NCBI RefSeq assembly: GCF_001593385.1
Contig: NZ_LUVZ01000023.1
Span: 547,596-611,595, forward strand
Length of the DNA: 64,000 nucleotides
Reading direction: 5' to 3'
Source of the DNA: Chryseobacterium cucumeris
GTDB taxonomy: Bacteria; Bacteroidota; Bacteroidia; Flavobacteriales; Weeksellaceae
Position numbers and translations under genes: made by a program. Below the pieces are notes generated by a model, which searched no databases, was not told where the DNA came from, and saw only the letters and a program-made list of their open reading frames with translations. Shown piece after piece: positions 1 through 8,790 of this stretch; positions within the stretch are counted from its first letter, which is position 1; each line of letters opens with the position of its first letter.

Positions 1-1280
1 ATTCTTCGATATGAAAAATAAGCAGTACCAGCTCTTTTGGAACGCCTTTCTTCGAAACCTAAAAAGTCCGCATTTTCTCTACCATAGGGTAGTACTCTAA
101 AATTATCTCTGAATATATATAGCCCTCCATATTCGTTAACTTTAGTTTTTAACGAATTAAATTGGTTTTCGGTTAATGTTGATGATTTTTCTTCCCCTTG
201 TGAGTATCCTAACTCAATTGGTATTCTTCCGTAAAATCGCCTTTTATCCTTTTGCCGTGGATTTGTATAATTATAGTCAATTATTTCGTCATATATCTTA
301 ATTTGGCCTTGAAAACTCCCATAGCCATCAAATTCACCTTTAATTAATACATCAGCTAATTCAAAATCAGATTTGGTAAAAAAGTTGCCTCTTGAATTTA
401 ATAAATTAAAAGTTTCTTCTTTAACATTAATAAAGAAAGTATTATTTATTTTGAAATCCAAATCTTTAAATGGATTTGTAAAGCCTGTTAAACTGGAAAT
501 TACAAATTTACGATCTTCAAGACCATCTTCATCTTTATCAGATAAATCAATGATTTGATCTATAGGGTTAAATGTAAGAAATATTGTCCCATGGCTATCT
601 TCATTATCATAAAATGATTTAAGTCTTTTAAGTATCGGTTCCTCTAATCTAGTATTTTTTGTATCTGAGATAATTTCAGATTTTAATTCAATTTGTTTAT
701 CTTCCCAAATATATTTATTATCAGAATCTTTTTCTTTATCAAAGTTTTTTAGAAATGATGTTTTCAACTTTGTAAAGGCTGTATCAATTGTATTTAAATC
801 ATCAATTGATTCAATCGGAATGATAATATCATCCAAAAATAAATTATAATTTTCTAGAAGTCTCCAATCAAAATATACAGCCTGTAATGGGTAACCTATC
901 TTCTTTGTGAGCATTAACATAGGATTACCTAGATAAGCAATAGATAATCTTCCAATCCCTTTTTCTCCTGCTTTAATACGAGGTTTCTTCCAAAGAGTTT
1001 CTTCAGATTCAATATCTGTCTCTGCTCTGGATTTAGAATCGGTTCCTAAAACTAGCCATTTATCGAGAATATCAGAATTAGACATACCTTTTCCATCATC
1101 TGAGATTATGAAATAATTATTTTCTAATTCATCGAAACCGATTTTAAATAATTCTGCATTAAGATTATCAGCGTAAGCATCATAACCATTTTTCCATAGT
1201 TCTGTTATGGCGGTTGGTAAATCAGCAATCTGACCCCTTCCTAATAAGTCAACAGCTCTTGCCTTAGTTCTAAACTGCAT
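1..1280 (-). CDS. MORC/MutL-like GHKL ATPase, 3' part outside window
   Basis: An open frame runs from an ATG at 1280 to the window edge, giving about 426 residues; the C-terminus is missing. The N-terminus carries the Bergerat ATP-binding fold: an N-box with Glu27, Asn31 and Asp34 (TELWKNGYDA), a G1 box DDGKGM near residues 61-66 and a G2 box GEKGIGRL near 105-112. The start overlaps the end of the upstream cytosine methyltransferase gene by 11 bases, so the two are translationally coupled. MORC/MutL-type GHKL ATPases are known partners of DNA methyltransferases in restriction-modification loci, where they are thought to act as ATP-driven DNA clamps. A role in restriction is inferred; the nuclease, if there is one, would lie outside the window or in the missing C-terminus. 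The protein could also be described simply as an HSP90-like ATP-binding protein. Confidence 0.8.
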   Translation of the reverse strand, partial: MQFRTKARAVDLLGRGQIADLPTAITELWKNGYDAYADNLNAELFKIGFDELENNYFIISDDGKGMSNSDILDKWLVLGTDSKSRAETDIESEETLWKKPRIKAGEKGIGRLSIAYLGNPMLMLTKKIGYPLQAVYFDWRLLENYNLFLDDIIIPIESIDDLNTIDTAFTKLKTSFLKNFDKEKDSDNKYIWEDKQIELKSEIISDTKNTRLEEPILKRLKSFYDNEDSHGTIFLTFNPIDQIIDLSDKDEDGLEDRKFVISSLTGFTNPFKDLDFKINNTFFINVKEETFNLLNSRGNFFTKSDFELADVLIKGEFDGYGSFQGQIKIYDEIIDYNYTNPRQKDKRRFYGRIPIELGYSQGEEKSSTLTENQFNSLKTKVNEYGGLYIFRDNFRVLPYGRENADFLGFEERRSKRAGTAYFSYRR

Positions 1281-2334
1281 TTTTGTGATTTTGAATTATT
1301 GCGTGACCAATTGCCGATGCATATTTAGGGGGAACGGCATTACCTATCATCCTTGCTATACCAGCAACACTAGTACCTTTAAATTTATAATTTTTCGGGA
1401 ATGACTGTAATACGGCGCCTTCACGCAAGGATATAGCGCGGTCTTCCTCAGGATGTACAAATCTTCCGTTTGACATACTATAAAATTTTGTAGTTATAGT
1501 GGGTGAGGGGCGATCCCACCACATACGTCCATAAATATCTCTAAATCCGTCAAGTTTTCCATAATGACAAGCAGGAGCTAATTCTTTATCAAAAACATAT
1601 CCTAATCTATCCCCACCATCTTTTGGTGTTATTGCCAATCTTTTTAAATTTATTTCTTCAAGTCTTGCTACTGTATGCAAGAATTCAGATGTATCTTTAT
1701 TTCCATGCAATACTTCTGGGAATCCATTATGTGTACCGAGTACATCTCTTACTGTAACTTTTTTGCTATTCAGAGCAATTGGAACTATCTCAACTTCAGT
1801 TATTCTATTAGCTATTAATGTAAATCTTTTTCTATATTGAGGAACTCCATATTCACTTACTTCATGTACATTAAAATGAACTTTGTAACCATTTAATTTT
1901 AACCATTTTATAAAGCTTTCCAAGCCACTGGCCCTTTTTTTTCTAAGAACACCAGGCACGTTTTCTACAACAACATATCCCGGATTGAAATATTCAACAA
2001 ATCGTCGGAATTCTTTTAATAAGTCCTTAGATTCTTTTGATTTTTTCTTATCAGTATTGATAATACTCCAGAACTGGCATGGGCTACAACCTATAAGTAG
2101 TAAATTATCATCATTTTTATTAAGCTTTAGGGTGTTTTCAAGATATTCTTCTTCCAATTTAAAAACATCTTTATGAATAAATGTTGCACCTTTAATATTG
2201 GCTTCATAAGTTTCTTTACAAGAAATATCATGATCAATTCCTGCTATTATTTCAATTCCTGCTTGTTGCATACCACAACTCATTCCACCCCCGGAGCAGA
2301 AGAAATCAACAGCTTTAATTTTTTTATCGGACAT
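1270..2334 (-). CDS. dcm: DNA (cytosine-5) methyltransferase
   Basis: This 354-residue protein methylates C5 of cytosine in a specific DNA sequence. Visible C5-MTase motifs are motif I near residue 12 (FFCSGGGMSCG), the catalytic Pro-Cys of motif IV (GCSPCQ, Cys86), motif VI (VVENVPG), motif VIII (QYRKRF) and motif X at the C-terminus (GNAVPPKYASAIG). The region between motifs VIII and X, which holds the target-recognition segment, is of ordinary size. The gene is first in a minus-strand pair with the overlapping GHKL ATPase, which suggests a restriction-modification unit and not an orphan methylase. The recognition sequence cannot be read from the protein. Confidence 0.93.
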   Translation of the reverse strand: MSDKKIKAVDFFCSGGGMSCGMQQAGIEIIAGIDHDISCKETYEANIKGATFIHKDVFKLEEEYLENTLKLNKNDDNLLLIGCSPCQFWSIINTDKKKSKESKDLLKEFRRFVEYFNPGYVVVENVPGVLRKKRASGLESFIKWLKLNGYKVHFNVHEVSEYGVPQYRKRFTLIANRITEVEIVPIALNSKKVTVRDVLGTHNGFPEVLHGNKDTSEFLHTVARLEEINLKRLAITPKDGGDRLGYVFDKELAPACHYGKLDGFRDIYGRMWWDRPSPTITTKFYSMSNGRFVHPEEDRAISLREGAVLQSFPKNYKFKGTSVAGIARMIGNAVPPKYASAIGHAIIQNHKNAV

Positions 2335-2791
2335 TAATTTAATTTACTATTTTGAAATTATTAGTAATTGCAAAAATATACAAAATAAAAATTACTTAAA
2401 ATGATAGTTAATAGGTTTATATTCACTTAAATATAAGTAAGATTATAACATATCAATTATTGGTAACAATATTATACAGTTTTATTCTATAATCATTACG
2501 GAAAACCGTAAGTAATTAATAAAATTTTCTATATTTTGTAATATCAAATATTGAGTTAAAGATTTAAGTAAATTTATACAGTAGTTGTATGAGATCTATT
2601 TGTCAACATGGTTTTAGTTTTTAATGGTTGTTTACAAATATATAATTTTTTTGTAATTAACCCATTTACTAGAACAAAATCCATTGTTTTAGATGTTAGT
2701 TAACTGATTTTATTTGAGATATTTTTTATCTATGAGAAAGTTGATATCTTCCGACGAACTAACCTCTTCAATCGGTAAGATATATCAGTAT
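2335..2791. other. AT-rich intergenic region
   Basis: About 450 bases with no credible coding frame. It is extremely AT-rich and separates the restriction-modification pair from the surface-fibre locus. It should contain the methyltransferase promoter, but I see no clear TTTG / TAnnTTTG pair that I would place, and no strong terminator for the usher gene ending at 2792. Confidence 0.5.
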
Positions 2792-5587
2792 TTAACTTCC
2801 AAACTTCTTCACCCTAATCACCTTTTCCCTTACCTTAATTACAAAGGGCTCCAGTTGTACTATTTTCCCGGCTTCCACTTTAAAAGTATCAGTAGAGCGT
2901 TCGCAATAGGTATTGGATGGCAGAGAGTTTTTGTTCAGCTCAATCCTGTAATTTCCGGAGGGTAGGAAGGAGGCAAATTCACCGTTGTCATCGGTGATGA
3001 TATGATGTACTAACTGTTCATTGCGGTAAATATTGAAGAGAATACCTCCGACTTTGGGTGTGAAATCTACTGCTGTTTTGGTGTCAAAATCATAGGTTAT
3101 TTTTCCCTGGGTCGTTCCGTTTTGATGAAGAGGGATCTCAAAAGAGTAGTGGTGCTTGTCTACGATAAATTCGGTTTCATCATAATACCAGCCTTGCTGG
3201 ATCACCTGTTTCAGGGCATACTTTCCGTAAGGGATAGAACGGTAGCTGATAGAACCTGACGGATCGGTTTTAAATGAAATATTGTTAAGCATAATGAGAT
3301 AGCCTGCCGCTTCTTTATCGCCTTCATCATAGATATTATTTTCGTTCAGGTCATAATAAACAAACGCTTTGATATCACCTTTTTTACCCGGATCAAGGGT
3401 GCTGTTTCTAAGGTTGACGGTCACACCGGCTTCCACGGTCAACAGATTATTGGTGAAGCTTCCTGCAGTATAGCTGAAGTAGGAAGAGTTCAGGTACAGG
3501 GCGTACTTTTCCCTTGAATACTTCAGGTTCATAAAACCGGAAGGCGATTTTCCGTACAGAACATCATCCGTATAAGAAACACCTGAAGTGACATTCAGCT
3601 GACGGTTGAAGAAATTTTTATTCACAAAAGCAGAAAGGGAAAGCTTTTTGTAAGGAGTGCTCTGGTTCATCATTTTTGAAAAAGCATATTCGGAAAGGAA
3701 ATAACTTCCATGCTGATAGATCCCGTTCACGGTAAGCCATTTGTAGCTGTAAGTTCCGCTTGCTTTCATCTGAAACTGTTGTTTGTCGTTATCCGGATAT
3801 TGAACCAATCCTGTCTCCATGCTTAAGATGGAGGAGTGTTGCTTATCAGGGCTCAGCCAGGTAAGGTATTCCGTAAAACGCTGGGCTTTTAGCTGTTTTG
3901 TGTTCTCATAAGGCTGGGCATTGAAGAAAGTATTATAAGAATTGGAATTTTCTTCCTGATACTGGTAGCCAAGTCCCATCCCGAAATTCCCTTTTTTAGG
4001 GAAGTTGATTCCTGTATCCAGTCTTAGATTGCTCGAATTCAGGGTGTTGTCGTAAAAGTAGAACTTGGGTGAAAAATGGGAAGCCGTAATGTTGGCATAC
4101 ACATTATGGTCTTTGAAAATCATGGTAGAGAAATTCTGCTGAATCTGCAAAATTCCCCTTCTGTTTCCGGGATAATAATCTGTGCTGTAGAAATAATTTC
4201 CGTTCAGATTGACCTTTTTGATCATTCCGGAATATTGGGATTCCAAAGCTAAAGAAGGCTTGGAGGGCTGGTTGTTTTCGTAGAAACTCAGTCCGCCATA
4301 CATTTTGGTGTTGGTTCTCCAGTCTTTGCCGAAAGCATACTGAAGGTCTGTTCCGGCTACATGATGTCTGGCTTTTTCATAAGGATCGTCCCTGAAAATA
4401 TACGTTCCTGAGATATTACGGGAAGCGTTTTGAGCTCCCAGGGTTCCTCTGGTGTAAAATCCATAACCATATTTCAGAAAAGAATTTCTTTCGATCAGGC
4501 TGTAGGTCTGGTCTACGAAACCTGCTTCAATTTTTTTGTCTTTATCCGGAGAAGTGTAGGAATATTCCAGCCCTCTTCCGAATAGAGAAAGTTCCAGTAA
4601 TTTATTGATGTTTCCGATGTTGAATTCACTGTTTTCCCTGTGATAGGTCAGATAGGTATTGTTTACAATGGGATCGCTCTGGTTCTTCATGGTATAGATA
4701 TTTCCCCGGATGAAAATATAGCCTGAAGGAAGGTTGAAACCTCCGGAACCTACCAATTGATACATGTCCAGGTTTTCCCCGGCATGTCTGTAACTTGCCG
4801 TAATGGTGTTTTTGGTAAAATTGGAAAATGCAGTGGATTCCATATCCTCATAACGTTGCACTGAAGAAACATTCTGGACAGAAACACTGGTATTACCGAA
4901 TATTTCTCTGTCCGGCTCTCTGAAACCTGCGATATTGACGGAAATCTGAGTGCTGCGGGATCTGATTCTGGAAGGCAGAAAACGGAACACAAAGACTGAA
5001 TCTTTCTGCACGCCAATACTTCCTGTTTTCTCTATAAAAGGATTTCCCTGCTCAGCTTCTGGAATTTTAAAGACAACCGTTACATGCTGCTTTCTGTTTC
5101 CAAGATTGGAAACCCTTGCCCTTACTTCTACCGAATCGGTAGCCTTATTCACATAAATCAGAGGAGTTTCTGCCGTGATGCGCATGGCATTGTTTTCAGT
5201 AACGGTGTAAGGTATTTCTTTTTCCGCCATTGTTTTATTCTGCTGGTCAGAAAGACGGAAACCCATACGGGATTCACCCGAAACGGCATTATTACTGACT
5301 ACAATTTTTACCGGAATGAAAAGATGTTCACCGGATTTCATTTCGACCTGAAGACTGTTGCCCGAAATATTCCTGAAACCTTGAGGAATGGTAATGTTTA
5401 TTTTTCCTTTGAAATCATTTGTGCTTTGATTGTCAAGGACAATGATCAGATCCAGAATGCCTGTTTTATCTGTTCTGGATTCATTACGGATATCAAGACT
5501 TATCCCGGAACTGCTTTGCGCCGGAATCCATATCTGAAACGAAATCAAAAAAATGAAAAAAATTTTTTTGAACAGGTCTTGAAGCAT
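2792..5587 (-). CDS. Usher-like outer-membrane protein with C-terminal SdrD_B-like domains
   Basis: This 931-residue protein begins with a signal peptide ending near IPAQ. Residues about 25-220 look like Ig-like/COG1470-type beta domains. A long middle part (about 230-730) is rich in alternating aromatic and polar residues with many Tyr/Asn turns, as in an outer-membrane beta barrel. The C-terminus has an SdrD_B-like module with a calcium-loop-like segment (DLNENNIYDEGD, near 745) and a carboxypeptidase-regulatory-like Ig fold. It is the last gene of a tight operon with a chaperone-like protein (6611-7414), a secreted tip-like protein (5590-6618, two bases away) and two pilin-like proteins. 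By analogy with alpha-fimbrial (CS1-type) ushers of about 850-900 residues, I infer that it exports and assembles a surface fibre. Family membership needs structural confirmation. Confidence 0.55.
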   Translation of the reverse strand: MLQDLFKKIFFIFLISFQIWIPAQSSSGISLDIRNESRTDKTGILDLIIVLDNQSTNDFKGKINITIPQGFRNISGNSLQVEMKSGEHLFIPVKIVVSNNAVSGESRMGFRLSDQQNKTMAEKEIPYTVTENNAMRITAETPLIYVNKATDSVEVRARVSNLGNRKQHVTVVFKIPEAEQGNPFIEKTGSIGVQKDSVFVFRFLPSRIRSRSTQISVNIAGFREPDREIFGNTSVSVQNVSSVQRYEDMESTAFSNFTKNTITASYRHAGENLDMYQLVGSGGFNLPSGYIFIRGNIYTMKNQSDPIVNNTYLTYHRENSEFNIGNINKLLELSLFGRGLEYSYTSPDKDKKIEAGFVDQTYSLIERNSFLKYGYGFYTRGTLGAQNASRNISGTYIFRDDPYEKARHHVAGTDLQYAFGKDWRTNTKMYGGLSFYENNQPSKPSLALESQYSGMIKKVNLNGNYFYSTDYYPGNRRGILQIQQNFSTMIFKDHNVYANITASHFSPKFYFYDNTLNSSNLRLDTGINFPKKGNFGMGLGYQYQEENSNSYNTFFNAQPYENTKQLKAQRFTEYLTWLSPDKQHSSILSMETGLVQYPDNDKQQFQMKASGTYSYKWLTVNGIYQHGSYFLSEYAFSKMMNQSTPYKKLSLSAFVNKNFFNRQLNVTSGVSYTDDVLYGKSPSGFMNLKYSREKYALYLNSSYFSYTAGSFTNNLLTVEAGVTVNLRNSTLDPGKKGDIKAFVYYDLNENNIYDEGDKEAAGYLIMLNNISFKTDPSGSISYRSIPYGKYALKQVIQQGWYYDETEFIVDKHHYSFEIPLHQNGTTQGKITYDFDTKTAVDFTPKVGGILFNIYRNEQLVHHIITDDNGEFASFLPSGNYRIELNKNSLPSNTYCERSTDTFKVEAGKIVQLEPFVIKVREKVIRVKKFGS

Positions 5588-5589
5588 GG

Positions 5590-6618
5590 TTATTGGGGGA
5601 TAATCTCGTATTGAAGAGTGGTGGAATATTCTTCCGATTTGGCATTAATCAGTCTTTCATCATTGGCTTTGGTGGAATATCGGATATCGTAATATAAGCT
5701 TGAATTTCCGGTGGAGCCTCCAGTCGCAATAAGCTGGGGAGAAGCACTCAGCAGGATAGGATATACATTCCCATTGTTTCCAGAAACGGGGATGAGATTC
5801 ATTTTTACGGTTCCTAAAGCAATGTAGTTTCCGGCTGGAGAGCTGAACTGCCCCTGAAGAGAACGTAATTTGATCTGGTAATTGGTATTGCTTTTTACAA
5901 TCAGTCCATTGGAATAGGTGACACTTACTCCGTTGATATAATCCGACATGCTTTTGAATTCCAGTGATCCGTTGACTGCTTTTGTGGAAAATTGAAGCGA
6001 CATTTCGGGTACATCGGTCGGAGTTCCGCTGAGCGTTCCGATGTGAATCTGGAAATTATGATCAGCCCTGCCGATAATATTGTTGTACTGGTCATACGCT
6101 GTAAACTGAACCGGAACATTAAATCGGGTCCAGGAAGGGTAGCTTCCAAGATAGGATCCTCCCATAACGGTCAGGCTGTATTTTACCTGCAGGTTATAAT
6201 AGCCGTTGGGCTGTGGCGGCTGATTGTACAGTGCTGCATTGGACTGTGGAATTAAAAAGACTTCCTGGTTGGCCTGAAGAAAAGTATTTAACGGCATTCC
6301 GATCTGAGGAATGGTGGGCACAGGTCCCGGATAAGCCTGTCCTGAAGTGGAACCCGGCTGAAAGGATATTTTGTTGGCAGGCATTGTATAATTTCCGTCC
6401 GTAGAAGTGATAGGCTGCTTCAGCTTCATGGATATTTTCCAGTAAGGAATATTAAACGCGCCGTTACCAGCCAGGGTAAAGGTATAAGCATCGGGATTGG
6501 TATTTCCGCTGTAGGAATTAATCTGTAAATAGCTGTTTATCCAGGAATTGTAATTGACCTGTGAGAAGCAGCTCAGGGAAATCAACAGAAAGAAACAGAA
6601 GAGTTTTTTACTATTCAT
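5590..6618 (-). CDS. Secreted fibre subunit, possible tip or minor pilin
   Basis: A 342-residue secreted protein with a clear signal peptide (cleavage near CFSQ). No family is recognised. The body is beta-rich with many Ser, Thr, Asn and Tyr residues. Its final residues, LQYEIIPQ, resemble the C-terminal strands of the two smaller pilin-like proteins of the locus (LTYTIISQ and ILTLISQ). The start overlaps the end of the chaperone-like gene by eight bases, and the usher-like gene follows after two bases. The shared tail and the operon position suggest a large minor subunit or tip adhesin of the same fibre; this is inference. Confidence 0.5.
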   Translation of the reverse strand: MNSKKLFCFFLLISLSCFSQVNYNSWINSYLQINSYSGNTNPDAYTFTLAGNGAFNIPYWKISMKLKQPITSTDGNYTMPANKISFQPGSTSGQAYPGPVPTIPQIGMPLNTFLQANQEVFLIPQSNAALYNQPPQPNGYYNLQVKYSLTVMGGSYLGSYPSWTRFNVPVQFTAYDQYNNIIGRADHNFQIHIGTLSGTPTDVPEMSLQFSTKAVNGSLEFKSMSDYINGVSVTYSNGLIVKSNTNYQIKLRSLQGQFSSPAGNYIALGTVKMNLIPVSGNNGNVYPILLSASPQLIATGGSTGNSSLYYDIRYSTKANDERLINAKSEEYSTTLQYEIIPQ

Positions 6619-7414
6619 AGCTGAAACTTAATTCTCCCAATTCCAGATTGTTGTTGTCTCCATAATCAATCATTACAGAAGCGGTGTACTTTCCTTTTTC
6701 AAGGCTTGCCGGAAGAGGGATATTCATCTCTCTTTTGTTTCCGGGCATGGAATAAAAGATAACCGGATCCAGTGATACTTTTTTTCCGGTTTGGGTATTC
6801 ACAAAGTCAGTGTAAATTTTTCCGTCGCCCCATATATCGCCCTGATTTTCAAAAAAGAGGTTGACTGTATTGGTTGTTTTTCCGTATACCAGATTCTGGA
6901 TTTCAAGTTTTTTCGTTTTGGCGGCAGGCAGCTTGTGGAATAATTTGATTCCTGAGCGTATGCTTACCTTGATATTGGCGCCTTTATGATCCACATCATC
7001 TACCGGATTCATCTGGCTTACATATAAAACAGCCGTATGGGCAGCCAGTTGGTCTGAAAGTGCATTAGGAACCGTAATGGTAACCTCAATATCTTTTTTT
7101 TCTCCCGGAGCCAGCGTAAAGTAATTATCTTCTTTTTTGACCGAAACCCAACTTGCGCAGGACGTGGGAAGGGTATTGGCAGGATACGTTACATTCTCAC
7201 CTTTGCCGTCATATTCCCAATCTCCTAAACTTACAGCCAGGTCCAGAGAATTTTTGGCACTTACATTCGTTACCGTTATTGTCTGGGTATTGCTGTTTCC
7301 GTTTCCCGACTCAAAGTACAGTCTTGGCGGTGAAACCGAAACTCCTGTTTGTGCATATCCGTGAAAAGATAGTAGGAAAAGAAGACTGAAAAGGAGAAGA
7401 GAAAGTCTGCTCAT
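6611..7414 (-). CDS. Periplasmic pilus-chaperone-like protein
   Basis: A 267-residue protein with a signal peptide ending at GYAQ. It starts with an Ig-like domain whose first strand, VSVSPPRLYFESG, followed by TQTITVTNVS, is characteristic of PapD-like and fungal-MSP-like chaperone domains; a second beta domain follows from about residue 150 and ends in a beta strand. Two Ig domains and a length of about 240-270 fit a fimbrial chaperone. In the family, such proteins donate a strand to unfolded pilins in the periplasm and deliver them to the usher. The genes on both sides encode secreted beta proteins. The assignment rests on fold-like motifs and gene context; it lacks a recognised signature. 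Confidence 0.55.
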   Translation of the reverse strand: MSRLSLLLFSLLFLLSFHGYAQTGVSVSPPRLYFESGNGNSNTQTITVTNVSAKNSLDLAVSLGDWEYDGKGENVTYPANTLPTSCASWVSVKKEDNYFTLAPGEKKDIEVTITVPNALSDQLAAHTAVLYVSQMNPVDDVDHKGANIKVSIRSGIKLFHKLPAAKTKKLEIQNLVYGKTTNTVNLFFENQGDIWGDGKIYTDFVNTQTGKKVSLDPVIFYSMPGNKREMNIPLPASLEKGKYTASVMIDYGDNNNLELGELSFSYE

Positions 7415-7438
7415 GACGGAGATTAGTTTTTAAATGTT

Positions 7439-7471
7439 GATAAAGTGCTGTGGTAGGTACAACACTTTATC
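7439..7471 (-). promoter_or_regulatory. Intercistronic stem-loop between pilin-like and chaperone-like genes
   Basis: A nine-base perfect stem (arms 7439-7447 and 7463-7471), extendable by wobble pairs, lies in the 75-base gap between the main pilin-like gene and the chaperone gene. There is no strong U-tract after it in the direction of transcription. In fimbrial operons such a structure partially stops or processes the transcript so that the pilin is made in excess; that role is inferred here. Confidence 0.5.
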
Positions 7472-7489
7472 ATTACAAAATGATATCTA

Positions 7490-8014
7490 TTATTGAGAAA
7501 TAATGGTATACGTAAGTTCAGTAGTATATACTGTTGGGCCTTGTCCCGCGATATAGTTATCCAGGTAAGTATTATTTCCTGCACCTTTATATTCAATATT
7601 GATTTTTTTGTCTACACCTCCGGTAGAAGAAGTTAACAAAGTAGTTTCGCTAGATGATAAATGTACATTCTGAGCATATTGGGCACCGTTTACAGCGTCC
7701 GAGCCTGCGCTTGCAATAATCTGGATCGTGTTAGCCTGGATGTTTTTACCTCCCTGCTGTAGTACATCGTTACCACCTTTTACTTTTACCTGGAATCCTC
7801 CTGTGCTGTAAATGCTTAAGTGATCTGCGTTAAGAGAAGATACCCCGTTGGCATAGTCATCTTTGGTTTCGTAGTCTAGGTTAACGATTTTTTGAGCGTT
7901 GTTAACAACAAGAGTCTGAATAGGTTTAAGTCTCACGTTAAGGGTTACATTCTGTTGTGCTTGTAATGTTGTGAACCCCAGGATAGCAAAAGAAGCTAAG
8001 ATCAAATTTTTCAT
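7490..8014 (-). CDS. Pilin-like secreted subunit (major candidate)
   Basis: The protein is 174 residues from the ATG at 8014, which puts the signal peptide MKNLILASFAILGFTTLQAQ at the N-terminus; a longer frame from 8083 would bury it. The mature N-terminus NVTLNVRLKPIQTLVVN resembles the donor strand of alpha-fimbrial (CS1/CfaB-type) pilins, a beta strand followed by a Pro and a hydrophobic stretch. The final residues LTYTIISQ form a likely C-terminal chaperone-binding strand. It is followed by a stem-loop and then by the chaperone, tip and usher-like genes. I infer that it is the main fibre subunit; no named family is recognised with certainty. Confidence 0.55.
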   Translation of the reverse strand: MKNLILASFAILGFTTLQAQQNVTLNVRLKPIQTLVVNNAQKIVNLDYETKDDYANGVSSLNADHLSIYSTGGFQVKVKGGNDVLQQGGKNIQANTIQIIASAGSDAVNGAQYAQNVHLSSSETTLLTSSTGGVDKKINIEYKGAGNNTYLDNYIAGQGPTVYTTELTYTIISQ

Positions 8015-8061
8015 AAGGTTAAGGATGTTTTTTGTATTATTTGTTTTTAAAATTGCGGATG

Positions 8062-8069
8062 CAAAGGTA
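8062..8069 (-). promoter_or_regulatory. Candidate -7 box for the pilin-like operon
   Basis: On the minus strand the bases read TACCTTTG, a match to the Bacteroidota -7 element TAnnTTTG, about 48 bases upstream of the pilin start. No TTTG box is seen at the usual 19-21 base spacing, so this may be an activator-dependent promoter, perhaps served by the AraC protein encoded at 8791-9621. Confidence 0.35.
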
Positions 8070-8327
8070 AATACAAAGAACATCAGGACCTTTGTGAAAA
8101 GATACTTATTATTTGTGAATTTTTACGAAGAAACAGGCGCGCACTGATCAGTACTTTTTATGAATAATTACATAAAAAGTATCATTTAAATGCTGATAAA
8201 ATCACCATAAAGTAAAAAGAATGCTTAATTAATCTTAAACATTAATTTTACTTAATATATAGGGAATGAATAAATTGCAAGATTGTTATTCGATGCATAG
8301 TTATTTTTTTAGGCCTTGCTTTATTTT

Positions 8328-8744
8328 TTACTGAGAAATTAGAGTTAATATTAAAAAATTTTCGTCGTCACTTTTGTTAACGCTTAAATTTTCCATAGCA
8401 TTTTCAATCTCATGTTGGATAGGATATTGCTCCTGAACCACTCCTTTAGAATGGTTAATAAGAGGATATTCTTCAAACTTTTCTCTGTTGCTTTCGGAAT
8501 TACCGATTGTACTTCGATATTCATCATACTTTGCATTCAGCTGAAACCCTGTCGGACTTGAGATGGTTACAGACTGAACCTCCCGGAAGGAAGACTCGTT
8601 TCCATCGTCCGAAAATCCTGAGCCTATAGCAAGCATCTGTACCGGATAAAGCCTTACGTTAAGCCTTAAACCGTCTGCTGCCTGGGCAAATGATTTTGTA
8701 ATAGCAAAATAGAACAAAATGAATATTATGTACTTTGCAAGCAT
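8328..8744 (-). CDS. Pilin-like secreted subunit (minor candidate)
   Basis: A 138-residue protein if started at the ATG at 8744, which gives a signal peptide ending in SFAQ; the frame extends 15 residues further upstream. The mature start LRLNVRLYPVQMLAIG closely parallels NVTLNVRLKPIQTLVVN of the next gene, and the C-terminus ILTLISQ parallels LTYTIISQ. It therefore appears to be a paralogue of the major pilin-like subunit. It lies between the AraC regulator gene and the main pilin gene, with about 310 bases between its end and the next start. It may be a minor subunit or an initiator of the fibre. Confidence 0.5.
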   Translation of the reverse strand: MLAKYIIFILFYFAITKSFAQAADGLRLNVRLYPVQMLAIGSGFSDDGNESSFREVQSVTISSPTGFQLNAKYDEYRSTIGNSESNREKFEEYPLINHSKGVVQEQYPIQHEIENAMENLSVNKSDDENFLILTLISQ

Positions 8745-8790
8745 ATAACCTGTATTTTTCCCCAAAAGGTTACTTATGTAAATATACAAA

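Noticed and set aside
1..2334. DISARM or BREX locus
   Set aside because: No helicase, DUF1998, PglZ or BrxC-like gene is in the window; only methyltransferase and GHKL ATPase are visible.
2714..2965. A plus-strand gene at the end of the usher gene
   Set aside because: It overlaps the conserved C-terminal domain of the usher-like protein and has no recognisable features.
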